From Porticoccaceae bacterium (GTDB taxonomy: Bacteria; Pseudomonadota; Gammaproteobacteria; Pseudomonadales; Porticoccaceae), in contig JABJOY010000026.1 in assembly GCA_018664075.1 (NCBI GenBank), positions 1 to 37,087 on the forward strand: 37,087 bases of DNA. The letters run 5' to 3'. Position numbers and translations under genes: made by a program. A model generated the notes under the pieces. The model saw nothing but the letters and a program-made list of their open reading frames with translations. It was not told the origin of the DNA and ran no database searches. Of the stretch, positions 30,426-37,087 are shown piece after piece. Positions within the stretch are counted from its first letter, which is position 1; each line of letters opens with the position of its first letter.

Positions 30426-31682
30426 TTATTGACGGATCTGCCCATCGCCAAACACCACCCATTTCTGGCTGGTCAGACCTTCCAGGCCCACTGGGCCTCG
30501 AGCATGGATTTTGTCGGTGGAGATACCAATCTCGGCACCCAGACCATATTCAAAACCATCGGCAAAACGGGTTGAAGCATTAATCATTACCGAGCTGGAA
30601 TCGACCTCGGCAATAAAGCGTCGGCCGCGGTTAAAGTCTTCAGTAACAATAGACTCAGTGTGTTGGGAGCTGTGTGTGTTGATATGTTCAATGGCTTCAT
30701 CCAACCCGGAGACAATTTTGATCGACAATATAGGGGCCAGGTACTCTTCGCCCCAGTCCTCCTCAGTGGCCTCAATAATCGTCTCGAGAATAGCCCGGGA
30801 CTTGCCGCAGCCGCGCAGCTCCACATTTTTCTCAGCATAGATCTTTGCCAGCTCAGGCAAAAAATTGTTCGCCACAGGCTCGGCAATCAGCAGTGACTCC
30901 ATGGCATTGCATACGCCATAGCGATGGGTCTTGGAGTTGTCGGCAATAGCCAGCGCTTTTTTCAAGTCGGCGCGATCATCCACATACAGGTGACAGTTGC
31001 CATCAAGATGTTTAATCACGGGCACTCTGGCGTCGCTGCTGATGCGCTCAATCAAACCCTTGCCACCCCGGGGCACAATGACGTCCACATAGTCGGACAT
31101 GGTAATCAGCTCACCCACCGCAGCGCGGTCAGTGGTATTGATCACCTGAACAGCGGTTTCAGGAAGACCAGCATCCGCTAAACCATTGGCAATGCAGGCG
31201 GCAATCGCCTGGTTTGACAGAATTGCCTCGCTGCCACCGCGCAAAATAGTGGCATTGCCAGATTTAAGACACAGGCTGGCGGCGTCTATGGTCACATTGG
31301 GGCGGGACTCATAAATAATGCCAATGACACCCAGTGGAACACGCATTTTGCCCAGTTGAATGCCACTGGGACGAAAGCCCATATCGGTGATTTCACCAAT
31401 AGGATCTTGCAGGGCGGCAACCTGATTAAGGCCCTCAATCATGCCGTCAATGCGCTCATCATTGAGCTCCAGACGATCCAGTAGCGCGGCGTCCAGATTG
31501 TTGCTGCGGCCATTTTCCATATCCACAGCATTGGCGGCTAAAAGATTGTGGCGACCATCGTTCAACCTGCTGGCAATAGCCAGCAGTGCATTGTTTTTGA
31601 TTGCAGTACCGGCACGGGCAAGAACTCGAGAAGACTCTCGAGCCGCTATACCAAGGTCCTGCATATAGGCTGTAATATCCAT
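30426..31682 (-). CDS. proA: Gamma-glutamyl phosphate reductase ProA
   Basis: ProA reduces gamma-glutamyl phosphate to glutamate semialdehyde with NADPH in proline synthesis. The protein has 418 residues, normal length. [49 protein letters not shown], and catalytic Cys258 in [14 protein letters not shown] are all present, as is the late GIGTDK-like [18 protein letters not shown]. It is the first gene of the long minus-strand run proA-nadD-rsfS-rlmH-mrdA-rodA-mltB-rlpA. No proB is in the window. Confidence 0.97.
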   Translation of the reverse strand: MDITAYMQDLGIAARESSRVLARAGTAIKNNALLAIASRLNDGRHNLLAANAVDMENGRSNNLDAALLDRLELNDERIDGMIEGLNQVAALQDPIGEITDMGFRPSGIQLGKMRVPLGVIGIIYESRPNVTIDAASLCLKSGNATILRGGSEAILSNQAIAACIANGLADAGLPETAVQVINTTDRAAVGELITMSDYVDVIVPRGGKGLIERISSDARVPVIKHLDGNCHLYVDDRADLKKALAIADNSKTHRYGVCNAMESLLIAEPVANNFLPELAKIYAEKNVELRGCGKSRAILETIIEATEEDWGEEYLAPILSIKIVSGLDEAIEHINTHSSQHTESIVTEDFNRGRRFIAEVDSSSVMINASTRFADGFEYGLGAEIGISTDKIHARGPVGLEGLTSQKWVVFGDGQIRQ

Positions 31683-31743
31683 AGATAAATCTTAACTGTT
31701 CACAGAGCCTGATCAACAATTATCAAGCGATTAAAAAAGCGCC

Positions 31744-31749
31744 ATTATA
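31744..31749 (-). promoter_or_regulatory. Possible -10 element for proA
   Basis: A perfect TATAAT on the minus strand (31749 to 31744), 61 bases upstream of the proA ATG. No good -35 hexamer is visible at 16-18 base spacing, so the promoter call is tentative. Confidence 0.35.
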
Positions 31750-31845
31750 CGGCCTGTGCAGGCATAATTCCCTATTTTCAGTGGTATACAGTCATTTTCC
31801 GCGACAGGTGCGTATAGAGGATTACCAATAGCGAAGGAATATCCC

Positions 31846-32658
31846 CTGAATAGCTTTATTTCACTGCTGCAAAGCTACCCAGATTGGCTGGTATTAACCG
31901 GTGCCGGAGTCAGTGCTGAATCTGGTGTGCCTACCTATCGCGATAGCGAGGGACAGTGGCAGCGCAAGCAACCAGTAACCCACCAGGAGTTTATGGCAGA
32001 CCATAGCTCAAGGCAGCGGTTTTGGTCGCGCAATATGGTGGGTTGGCGCTTTATGGTCGAGGCCCAGCCCAATGACGCCCATCAGGCACTGGTGCAACTG
32101 GAGCAGCTGGGGGTGGTTTCCTGTCTGGTCACGCAAAATGTCGATGGTCTGCACCAGCGCGCCGGCAGCCGCAATGTTATAGACCTCCATGGCCGCGTCG
32201 ATACATTGTCCTGCATGACATGTGGCATTCAGTATCCCAGGGCACCATTGCAGCTCTGGCTGGAGAATCACAACCCTGAATATGCCTTGCTGGCAGGGGG
32301 CATAGCCCCGGATGGGGATGCGGATATAGATCATCTGGACTATTCCACCATGAAGATTCCCCACTGCCAACATTGCCGCGGTATTATCAAGCCAAATGCT
32401 GTGTTTTATGGCGACTCAATCCCCAAGCAGCGGGTGATGCAGGCCGAGCAGACGATGCAGAGCGCGGCAGGATTACTGGTTGTAGGTTCTTCATTGATGA
32501 CGTATTCGGGCTACCGTTTTTGCCTCTGGGCCCAGCGCCAGGGCAAGCCGATACTGCTGTTAAATGATGGCAAAACCAGAGCAGACGAGATGGCTACCGC
32601 CAGAATGGGTGGATCCTGTTCAACTGTATTGCAAAGCTGGTTGGGTGATTTGGGGTAA
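31846..32658 (+). CDS. Sirtuin (Sir2-family NAD-dependent deacylase), likely CTG start
   Basis: A Sir2-family enzyme removing acyl groups from lysine using NAD. The NAD-binding motif LTGAGVSAESGVPTYRD (residues 17-33), TQNVDGLHQRAGS, catalytic His115 in DLHGRVD, and two zinc pairs Cys123/Cys126 and Cys174/Cys177 are all present. APDGDADI and IKPNAVFYGDSIP suggest the SIRT4-like class II. The first standard start in frame is GTG 31927, which would delete most of the NAD-binding motif. The only well-placed upstream start is CTG 31846, with AAGGA (31834-31838) 7 bases before it. The in-frame stop at 31765 bounds the search. The protein would have 270 residues. Family assignment is firm; the start is inferred. 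Confidence 0.88.
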   Translation: MNSFISLLQSYPDWLVLTGAGVSAESGVPTYRDSEGQWQRKQPVTHQEFMADHSSRQRFWSRNMVGWRFMVEAQPNDAHQALVQLEQLGVVSCLVTQNVDGLHQRAGSRNVIDLHGRVDTLSCMTCGIQYPRAPLQLWLENHNPEYALLAGGIAPDGDADIDHLDYSTMKIPHCQHCRGIIKPNAVFYGDSIPKQRVMQAEQTMQSAAGLLVVGSSLMTYSGYRFCLWAQRQGKPILLLNDGKTRADEMATARMGGSCSTVLQSWLGDLG

Positions 32659-32660
32659 AG

Positions 32661-32680
32661 CGGGGCGATTACCCGATTTT
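32661..32680. terminator. Weak hairpin between sirtuin gene and hemH
   Basis: CGGG (32661-32664) pairs with CCCG (32672-32675) around a 7-base loop, followed by ATTTT on the plus strand. The stem is only 4 bases, so any termination would be weak. Confidence 0.3.
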
Positions 32681-33692
32681 AAAGATACTTGCTCACCACA
32701 TCCGCCAGGGCCTTAAGGTGCGCCGGATCGTCATTCAAGCAGGGAATATAGTGAAAATGCTCGCCGCCATGCTCAATAAAGCTCTCCCGTGCTTCCATAT
32801 TGATCTCCTCAATGGTCTCAAGACAGTCAGAGGAGAACCCCGGGCAAATCACCGCCACATGCTTGACTCCATCAGCGGGCATGGCTTCGAGGGTTTTGTC
32901 TGTATAGGGCTGTAGCCAGGGTTCACGACCAAAGCGCGACTGGAACGTGGTAATGACTTGGTCTTCCTCCCAACCTAACCGCTCGCGCACCAACCTAGTG
33001 GTCTGGTGGCAGAAGCAATGGTATGGATCGCCTTTATTAAGGTATTTCTGCGGCGTGCCATGGTAGGAAAACATCAGCTTATCGGGCTGGCCATGCTTAG
33101 CGACATGCTTGCGAATAGTGCCACACAGGGCATCGATATAAAGTTTGGACTGCTGATAGCCACCAATAAAATGCAACTCCGGCACCCAGCGGGTTTTGGT
33201 AAATGTCTGGGCTACCGCATCAAAGGTGGAACCAGTGGTGGCACCGGAATACTGGGGGTATAGCGGCAGCACAGTAATATCACGCACATTCTGCGCAGTT
33301 AACTCAGCAATGGCTGACTCCATAGAGGGGTTGCCGTAGCGCATCCCCAGTACCACAGGCACATCGCGCTTAAACTTTTTATCGAGAATCTTCTTTACCC
33401 CGGCAACCTGATTGGTGCTGTGTACCATCAATGGCGAACCACCTTCAGACCAGACGCTGGCATACAGCTTGGCCGAGCGGCGCGGGCGAATACGCAGGAT
33501 AATCAGGTTGAGAATCATCCACCATAGCAAGCGCGGCACTTCAACAACCCTTGGGTCACTGAGAAATTCTTTCAAATAGCGACGCAGTTCAGCCGTTTTG
33601 GGAGCGTCGGGAGTGCCCAGGTTGCACAGCAGTACACCAGTTTGAGGCGAGGGGCCTTTGTGGTCGTAATCTGTCTGGCCTTGGTACTTCAT
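32679..33692 (-). CDS. hemH: Ferrochelatase HemH
   Basis: HemH inserts iron into protoporphyrin IX, the last step of protoheme synthesis. From ATG 33692 the protein has 337 residues; AGGAG lies 7 bases upstream. The frame runs on to 33761, but that extension has no family similarity. GVLLCNLGTPDAP near the N-terminus, YASVWSEGGSPLMVHS, LPLYPQYSGATTGS, the metal-binding His in LMFSYHGTPQ and the late CPGFSSDCLETIEEI (catalytic Glu region) are all conserved. CHCFCHQT-type cysteines near residue 215 resemble those of many bacterial ferrochelatases. It is convergent with the sirtuin gene and stands alone. Confidence 0.96.
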   Translation of the reverse strand: MKYQGQTDYDHKGPSPQTGVLLCNLGTPDAPKTAELRRYLKEFLSDPRVVEVPRLLWWMILNLIILRIRPRRSAKLYASVWSEGGSPLMVHSTNQVAGVKKILDKKFKRDVPVVLGMRYGNPSMESAIAELTAQNVRDITVLPLYPQYSGATTGSTFDAVAQTFTKTRWVPELHFIGGYQQSKLYIDALCGTIRKHVAKHGQPDKLMFSYHGTPQKYLNKGDPYHCFCHQTTRLVRERLGWEEDQVITTFQSRFGREPWLQPYTDKTLEAMPADGVKHVAVICPGFSSDCLETIEEINMEARESFIEHGGEHFHYIPCLNDDPAHLKALADVVSKYL

Positions 33693-33874
33693 GGAACTGC
33701 TCCTGAAAATGCGGTTGGGCGAATAGGGCCAGACAATACTGCACCGGCCCTGAATCACCAAATGTTTATTGGCTGCTATGGCAGATCTATACGCCGCAAA
33801 GAAGTGCCTAGATTGTCTTTGAGCTTCAGTTGCCGCCCGATGGACATTGACAGCACAGACGGTCTAGATAAAAG

Positions 33875-33903
33875 CTGACCCCTAACCTCGGCAAGGCTAT
33901 AAT
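33875..33903 (+). promoter_or_regulatory. Sigma-70-type promoter of prfC
   Basis: CTGACC (33875-33880, four of six matches to TTGACA) lies 17 bases upstream of a perfect TATAAT (33898-33903). Transcription would begin near 33910, 24 bases before the prfC ATG. Confidence 0.7.
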
Positions 33904-33933
33904 GCGCGACTTTTAACGGCAGTCAGAAAAATC

Positions 33934-35505
33934 ATGAGTCAATCAGCCTCAGACCGGCGCACCTTTGCGATTATCTCCCACCCGGATGCGGGTAAAACCA
34001 CTATCACTGAGAAGCTGCTGCTGCTCGGCAATCTGATTCAGGTGGCGGGTACAGTCAAGGGCCGTAAAAGCGATCGTCATGCTACTTCTGACTGGATGGC
34101 CATGGAGAAAGAGCGGGGCATCTCGGTCACCTCGTCTGTGATGCAGTTTCCCTACAACGACTGTATGGTTAACCTGCTGGATACCCCTGGTCACGAAGAC
34201 TTCTCTGAGGATACTTACCGCACCCTGACCGCGGTGGATTCATCCCTGATGGTGATTGATGGCGCCAAGGGCGTGGAAGATCGCACCATTAAACTGATGG
34301 ATGTCTGTCGCCTGCGGGATACGCCAATTCTGTCCTTTGTTAATAAAATGGACCGAGATATTCGCGATCCCATCGATTTGCTGGATGAAATTGAAGAGGT
34401 GCTTAAAATTAAAGCAGCACCGATCAACTGGCCGATTGGTATGGGCCGTGAGTTTCGCGGTGTGTACAATTTTTATACGGATACCATCCATGTCTATGTG
34501 CAGGGTAAGGGTCACACATTGATGGATGATATTCAGGTTAAAGGTCTCGAGTCACCAGAGGCTCGAGAAGCGCTGGGTGACTATGCCGATGATGTGCTTG
34601 AAGAGCTGGAGCTGGTAAAAGGCGCCACCAATCTGTTTGATATGGACGAATTTCTGTCCGGCAAACTAGCCCCGGTATTTTTTGGTACTGCGCTGGGTAA
34701 CTTTGGTATCCGCGAAATGCTGAATGACTTTGTGCGCTGGGCCCCTGCCCCGCAGCCCCGCCAGACATTAGAGCGGGAAGTGACGGCCAGTGAGGATAAA
34801 TTCAGCGGCTTTGTGTTTAAGATCCAGGCCAATATGGACCCAAAACACAGGGACCGCATTGCCTTTATGCGTATCTGCTCTGGCAAATACAGCAAAGGCA
34901 TGAAAATGAAGCACGTACGCACCGGCAAAGATGTGCGTATCTCTGATGCTTTTAGTTTTAAAGCCGGTGAGCGTATTTCCGTGGAAGAGGCAGTCGCCGG
35001 AGATATTATTGGTCTGCACAACCATGGCTCCATTCAGATTGGCGATACTTTTACCGAGGGTGAAGCACTCAAATTCAGCGGTATTCCGCATTTTGCACCG
35101 GAGCTATTTAAGCGTATACGCTTAAAAGATCCGCTACGAGCCAAGCAGCTGCAAAATGGCATTCGCCAGCTGTCGGAAGAGGGCAGCACCCAGGTATTTT
35201 TTCCATTTCGCAATAACGATATTATTGTCGGCGCTGTGGGCCAGCTGCAGTTTGATGTGGTGGCGTACAGGCTCAGAGAGGAATACGGTGTTGAAGCTAT
35301 CTATGAACCAGTCAATGTGCACACAGCGCGCTGGACGGAATCTGATGATGCTAAAACTCTCGAGGCTTTCCGCATTAAGGCGGAGGAGAATCTGGCAGTG
35401 GATGGCGGTGGCCATCTTACCTATCTGGCGCCCACCAGAGTGAATTTGGCGCTGGCTCAGGAGCGGCATCCGGACATTGAATTTCGCTCCACCAGAGAAC
35501 ATTAA
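33934..35505 (+). CDS. prfC: Peptide chain release factor 3 (RF3)
   Basis: RF3 is the GTPase that removes RF1/RF2 from the ribosome after peptide release. The protein has 523 residues. The G domain has G1 [14 protein letters not shown]3 [16 protein letters not shown] and G4 FVNKMDRD. The RF3-specific [21 protein letters not shown] switch and [20 protein letters not shown] separate it from EF-G. The C-terminal domain includes [21 protein letters not shown]. The short leader (about 24 bases) starts at the promoter just upstream. Confidence 0.97.
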   Translation: MSQSASDRRTFAIISHPDAGKTTITEKLLLLGNLIQVAGTVKGRKSDRHATSDWMAMEKERGISVTSSVMQFPYNDCMVNLLDTPGHEDFSEDTYRTLTAVDSSLMVIDGAKGVEDRTIKLMDVCRLRDTPILSFVNKMDRDIRDPIDLLDEIEEVLKIKAAPINWPIGMGREFRGVYNFYTDTIHVYVQGKGHTLMDDIQVKGLESPEAREALGDYADDVLEELELVKGATNLFDMDEFLSGKLAPVFFGTALGNFGIREMLNDFVRWAPAPQPRQTLEREVTASEDKFSGFVFKIQANMDPKHRDRIAFMRICSGKYSKGMKMKHVRTGKDVRISDAFSFKAGERISVEEAVAGDIIGLHNHGSIQIGDTFTEGEALKFSGIPHFAPELFKRIRLKDPLRAKQLQNGIRQLSEEGSTQVFFPFRNNDIIVGAVGQLQFDVVAYRLREEYGVEAIYEPVNVHTARWTESDDAKTLEAFRIKAEENLAVDGGGHLTYLAPTRVNLALAQERHPDIEFRSTREH

Positions 35506-35553
35506 GCAGCAATCAAAACTAAAAATAGAACAACAGACAGAGTAGCTACAGCT

Positions 35554-36159
35554 ATGAGTGAAAAAGTTGTCCCCGTCTCCCAGGATCAATGTCCTGCTCA
35601 TTTACGCACCAATCGCAGCCCATTAACCCGCTGGTTTGGGCGCACGTTTTATCGCGCCATTGGCTGGGAGTTAGAGGGCAAAATTGCCGATGCAGAGCGG
35701 GTAATGGTGGTGGCAGCGCCCCATACATCCAATTGGGATTTTGTCTTTGGAATTCTTGTTATCCTGGGTATTAATGCGCGGGTGCGCTGGTTGGGCAAGC
35801 ACACAATTTTTAAGTTCGGGGTGACCTGGTTCTTTCGCTGGTTGGGGGGCATCCCGGTCAATCGAGAGCAGCCAGATGAGGTAATGGGCTATGTGGATGC
35901 GGCGGTGGAAAAAGACAATGGTTTGATTCTTGTTATGGCTCCCGAGGGAACCCGCAAAAAGGTCACAAAATGGAAGACAGGTTTTCTGCGCATTGCCAAG
36001 AAAAATAAATGCGTGATTCAGCTGGGTGCTCTGGATTTTGCCAACAGACGTATCGTGCTTGGAGATGTATTCGAACCCACTGGTGACAATGAGGCGGATA
36101 TTGCGGCTATTATTGAATATTACAGCCAGTTTACCGGACGTCACCCAGATCAGTTTTAA
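35554..36159 (+). CDS. PlsC-like acyltransferase, copy 1
   Basis: A 201-residue protein of the lysophospholipid/glycerolipid acyltransferase superfamily. The catalytic HxxxxD motif is His57-TSNW-Asp62 and the acyl-acceptor motif is PEGTR at 130-134. GKHTIFKFGVTWFFRWLGGIP lies between them. Such small members transfer acyl chains to a lysophospholipid or related acceptor at the inner membrane; the substrate here is unknown. It lies 48 bases after prfC and the same distance before its paralogue. By hand alignment about 111 of 201 positions are identical to copy 2, with no gaps. Confidence 0.87.
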   Translation: MSEKVVPVSQDQCPAHLRTNRSPLTRWFGRTFYRAIGWELEGKIADAERVMVVAAPHTSNWDFVFGILVILGINARVRWLGKHTIFKFGVTWFFRWLGGIPVNREQPDEVMGYVDAAVEKDNGLILVMAPEGTRKKVTKWKTGFLRIAKKNKCVIQLGALDFANRRIVLGDVFEPTGDNEADIAAIIEYYSQFTGRHPDQF

Positions 36160-36207
36160 GGTTGCCAGGCCCTATCAACCAGAATAAGAATTAAAGAGAG
36201 TTCAGGT

Positions 36208-36813
36208 ATGAGTCAGAAACCACTAGTTGTATCCGAACAACAGTGCCCGGAACATTTGCGCGCTAACCGAGGTGCCTTTGCCCAATGGTTTGGGCGCACG
36301 GTTTTGCGCATATTTGGCTGGCGGGTCGAAGGGCGGATTCCCAACCTGAAACGGCTGTTGATTATTGGCGCGCCCCATACTTCCAACTGGGACTTTGTCT
36401 ACGCCATGGCCGCGATTCTGGGGCTCAATATCCGTCTGCGCTGGCTGGGCAAACACACGATATTCAAGCCTGGAGTGGTATGGTTTATGGAATGGTTGGG
36501 CGGTATTCCAATCAATCGCTCTAAGCCCCAGGATATTGTTGATAATGTGGCCAAGCTGGTGGAGCGGGAGAATGGCATTGTTATTGGTCTGGCCCCGGAA
36601 GGCACGCGAAAAAAGGTCGATAAATGGAAGACTGGATTTCTGCGCATGGCCGAAGCCACTGACTGCACTATATTTATGATTGGTCTGGACTTTGCCCGCA
36701 AGCGGGTTGTGCTTGGGGAGTCCTTTGAGCCAACTGGTGATCACGAGGCCGATCTTGTGGCTATTATGGAGCATTACAAGCGCTATAACGGCAAATATCC
36801 CGAGCGGGAATAA
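36208..36813 (+). CDS. PlsC-like acyltransferase, copy 2
   Basis: The tandem paralogue of the preceding gene, also exactly 201 residues. His57 and Asp62 (HTSNWD) and PEGTR at 130-134 are at the same positions, as are the WLGKHTIFK and KWKTGFLR blocks. Both begin with a short polar N-terminus containing QCPxHLRxNR. Differences concentrate in residues 38-56 and 104-128 and at the ends, which suggests diverged acceptor or acyl preference rather than decay. It has an AGAGAG-like ribosome binding site before ATG 36208. Confidence 0.87.
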   Translation: MSQKPLVVSEQQCPEHLRANRGAFAQWFGRTVLRIFGWRVEGRIPNLKRLLIIGAPHTSNWDFVYAMAAILGLNIRLRWLGKHTIFKPGVVWFMEWLGGIPINRSKPQDIVDNVAKLVERENGIVIGLAPEGTRKKVDKWKTGFLRMAEATDCTIFMIGLDFARKRVVLGESFEPTGDHEADLVAIMEHYKRYNGKYPERE

Positions 36814-36840
36814 CGCCTTGGTAAGTTAGCGCTTACTATT

Positions 36841-37087
36841 ATGGAAATATTTACAAACATTCAGTTTGTTTTAGTTTTTATCGCTTTTTTTGCCGGTTTG
36901 ATATCCTCGATTGCTGGCTCTGGGGGCATTCTAACCCTGCCAGCTTTGCTCTGGGCTGGCTTGCCTCCTCTCAATGCTCTGGCCACCAACAAGGTGCAGA
37001 GTTCGATTGGCACATTGTCTTCCGCCTGGAATTTTTTTCGCAAAGGTCATCTGGATATCAAGCCCCTGAGGCTTTCTATTGCGCTAG
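36841..37087 (+). CDS. TSUP (TauE/SafE) family permease, 5' end (partial)
   Basis: An open frame from ATG 36841 runs off the right edge without a stop. The first 82 residues show a hydrophobic helix, then the TSUP hallmark ISSIAGSGGILTLPALLWAGLPP and NALATNKVQSSIGTLSSAWNF. This family includes sulfite, sulfonate and other organic-anion exporters and YfcA-type proteins; the substrate cannot be told from the fragment. It lies 27 bases after the second acyltransferase gene. Confidence 0.85.
   Translation, partial: MEIFTNIQFVLVFIAFFAGLISSIAGSGGILTLPALLWAGLPPLNALATNKVQSSIGTLSSAWNFFRKGHLDIKPLRLSIAL

Noticed and set aside
33693-33761. Upstream extension of hemH
   Set aside because: ATG 33692 has a clear AGGAG and matches the ferrochelatase N-terminus; the extra 23 residues do not.

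Overview
The window is a contiguous piece of a gammaproteobacterial chromosome. It is gene-dense, of roughly balanced base composition, and almost entirely core metabolism, translation and envelope biogenesis. Two conserved gammaproteobacterial neighbourhoods identify it: tilS-pyrG-kdsA-eno-ftsB-ispD-ispF-truD-pcm-nlpD-rpoS on the + strand, and lipA-lipB-ybeD-dacA-rlpA-mltB-rodA-mrdA-rlmH-rsfS-nadD-proA on the - strand. Details such as DUF368 between pcm and nlpD, the exported COG4798 methyltransferase and the YheU neighbour suggest a marine Cellvibrionales-like bacterium (SAR92/Porticoccaceae type). That placement is inference from gene content only. I saw no tRNA, rRNA, CRISPR array, insertion sequence, prophage or integrase.

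Layout. 1-104: 3' end of an unrecognised gene. 199-2700: exported methyltransferase, yheU and tilS, overlapping. 2850-12739: CTP synthase, KDO synthesis, enolase, the divisome protein FtsB, isoprenoid enzymes IspD/IspF, TruD, Pcm, a DUF368 (PopT-type) membrane protein, NlpD and the stationary-phase sigma factor RpoS, closed by a clear hairpin terminator. 12802-14614 (-): pyrophosphatase and an unusual protein joining a chalcone-isomerase-like domain to a TonB C-terminal domain. 14996-19249 (+): an RND efflux adaptor and pump. 19308-20764 (+): DNA polymerase IV and a small basic protein. 20802-31682 (-): lipoate synthesis, PBP5-type carboxypeptidase, RlpA, MltB, RodA, PBP2, RlmH, RsfS, NadD and ProA. 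31846-32658 (+): a class II-like sirtuin. 32679-33692 (-): ferrochelatase. 33934-37087 (+): release factor 3, two tandem paralogous acyltransferases and the 5' end of a TSUP-family permease.

How the genes work together. The - strand block is an envelope-elongation cassette: SEDS polymerase RodA plus PBP2, with hydrolases MltB, RlpA and DacA. It is joined to ribosome factors RlmH and RsfS and to NAD synthesis. The + strand block supplies nucleotide, LPS-sugar and isoprenoid precursors. DUF368/PopT (undecaprenyl-phosphate recycling) and NlpD (amidase activation) tie it back to the wall, and RpoS is the stress output.

No clearly new multi-gene system is visible. The best leads are: (1) two genes whose conserved N-termini require non-canonical start codons, CTG for the sirtuin and ATC for truD; (2) the chalcone-isomerase-like/TonB fusion divergent from an RND pump that has a reduced proton-relay signature; (3) loss of surE from its usual place; (4) a nine-pair stem-loop in the rpoS leader; (5) tandem acyltransferase paralogues of identical length.
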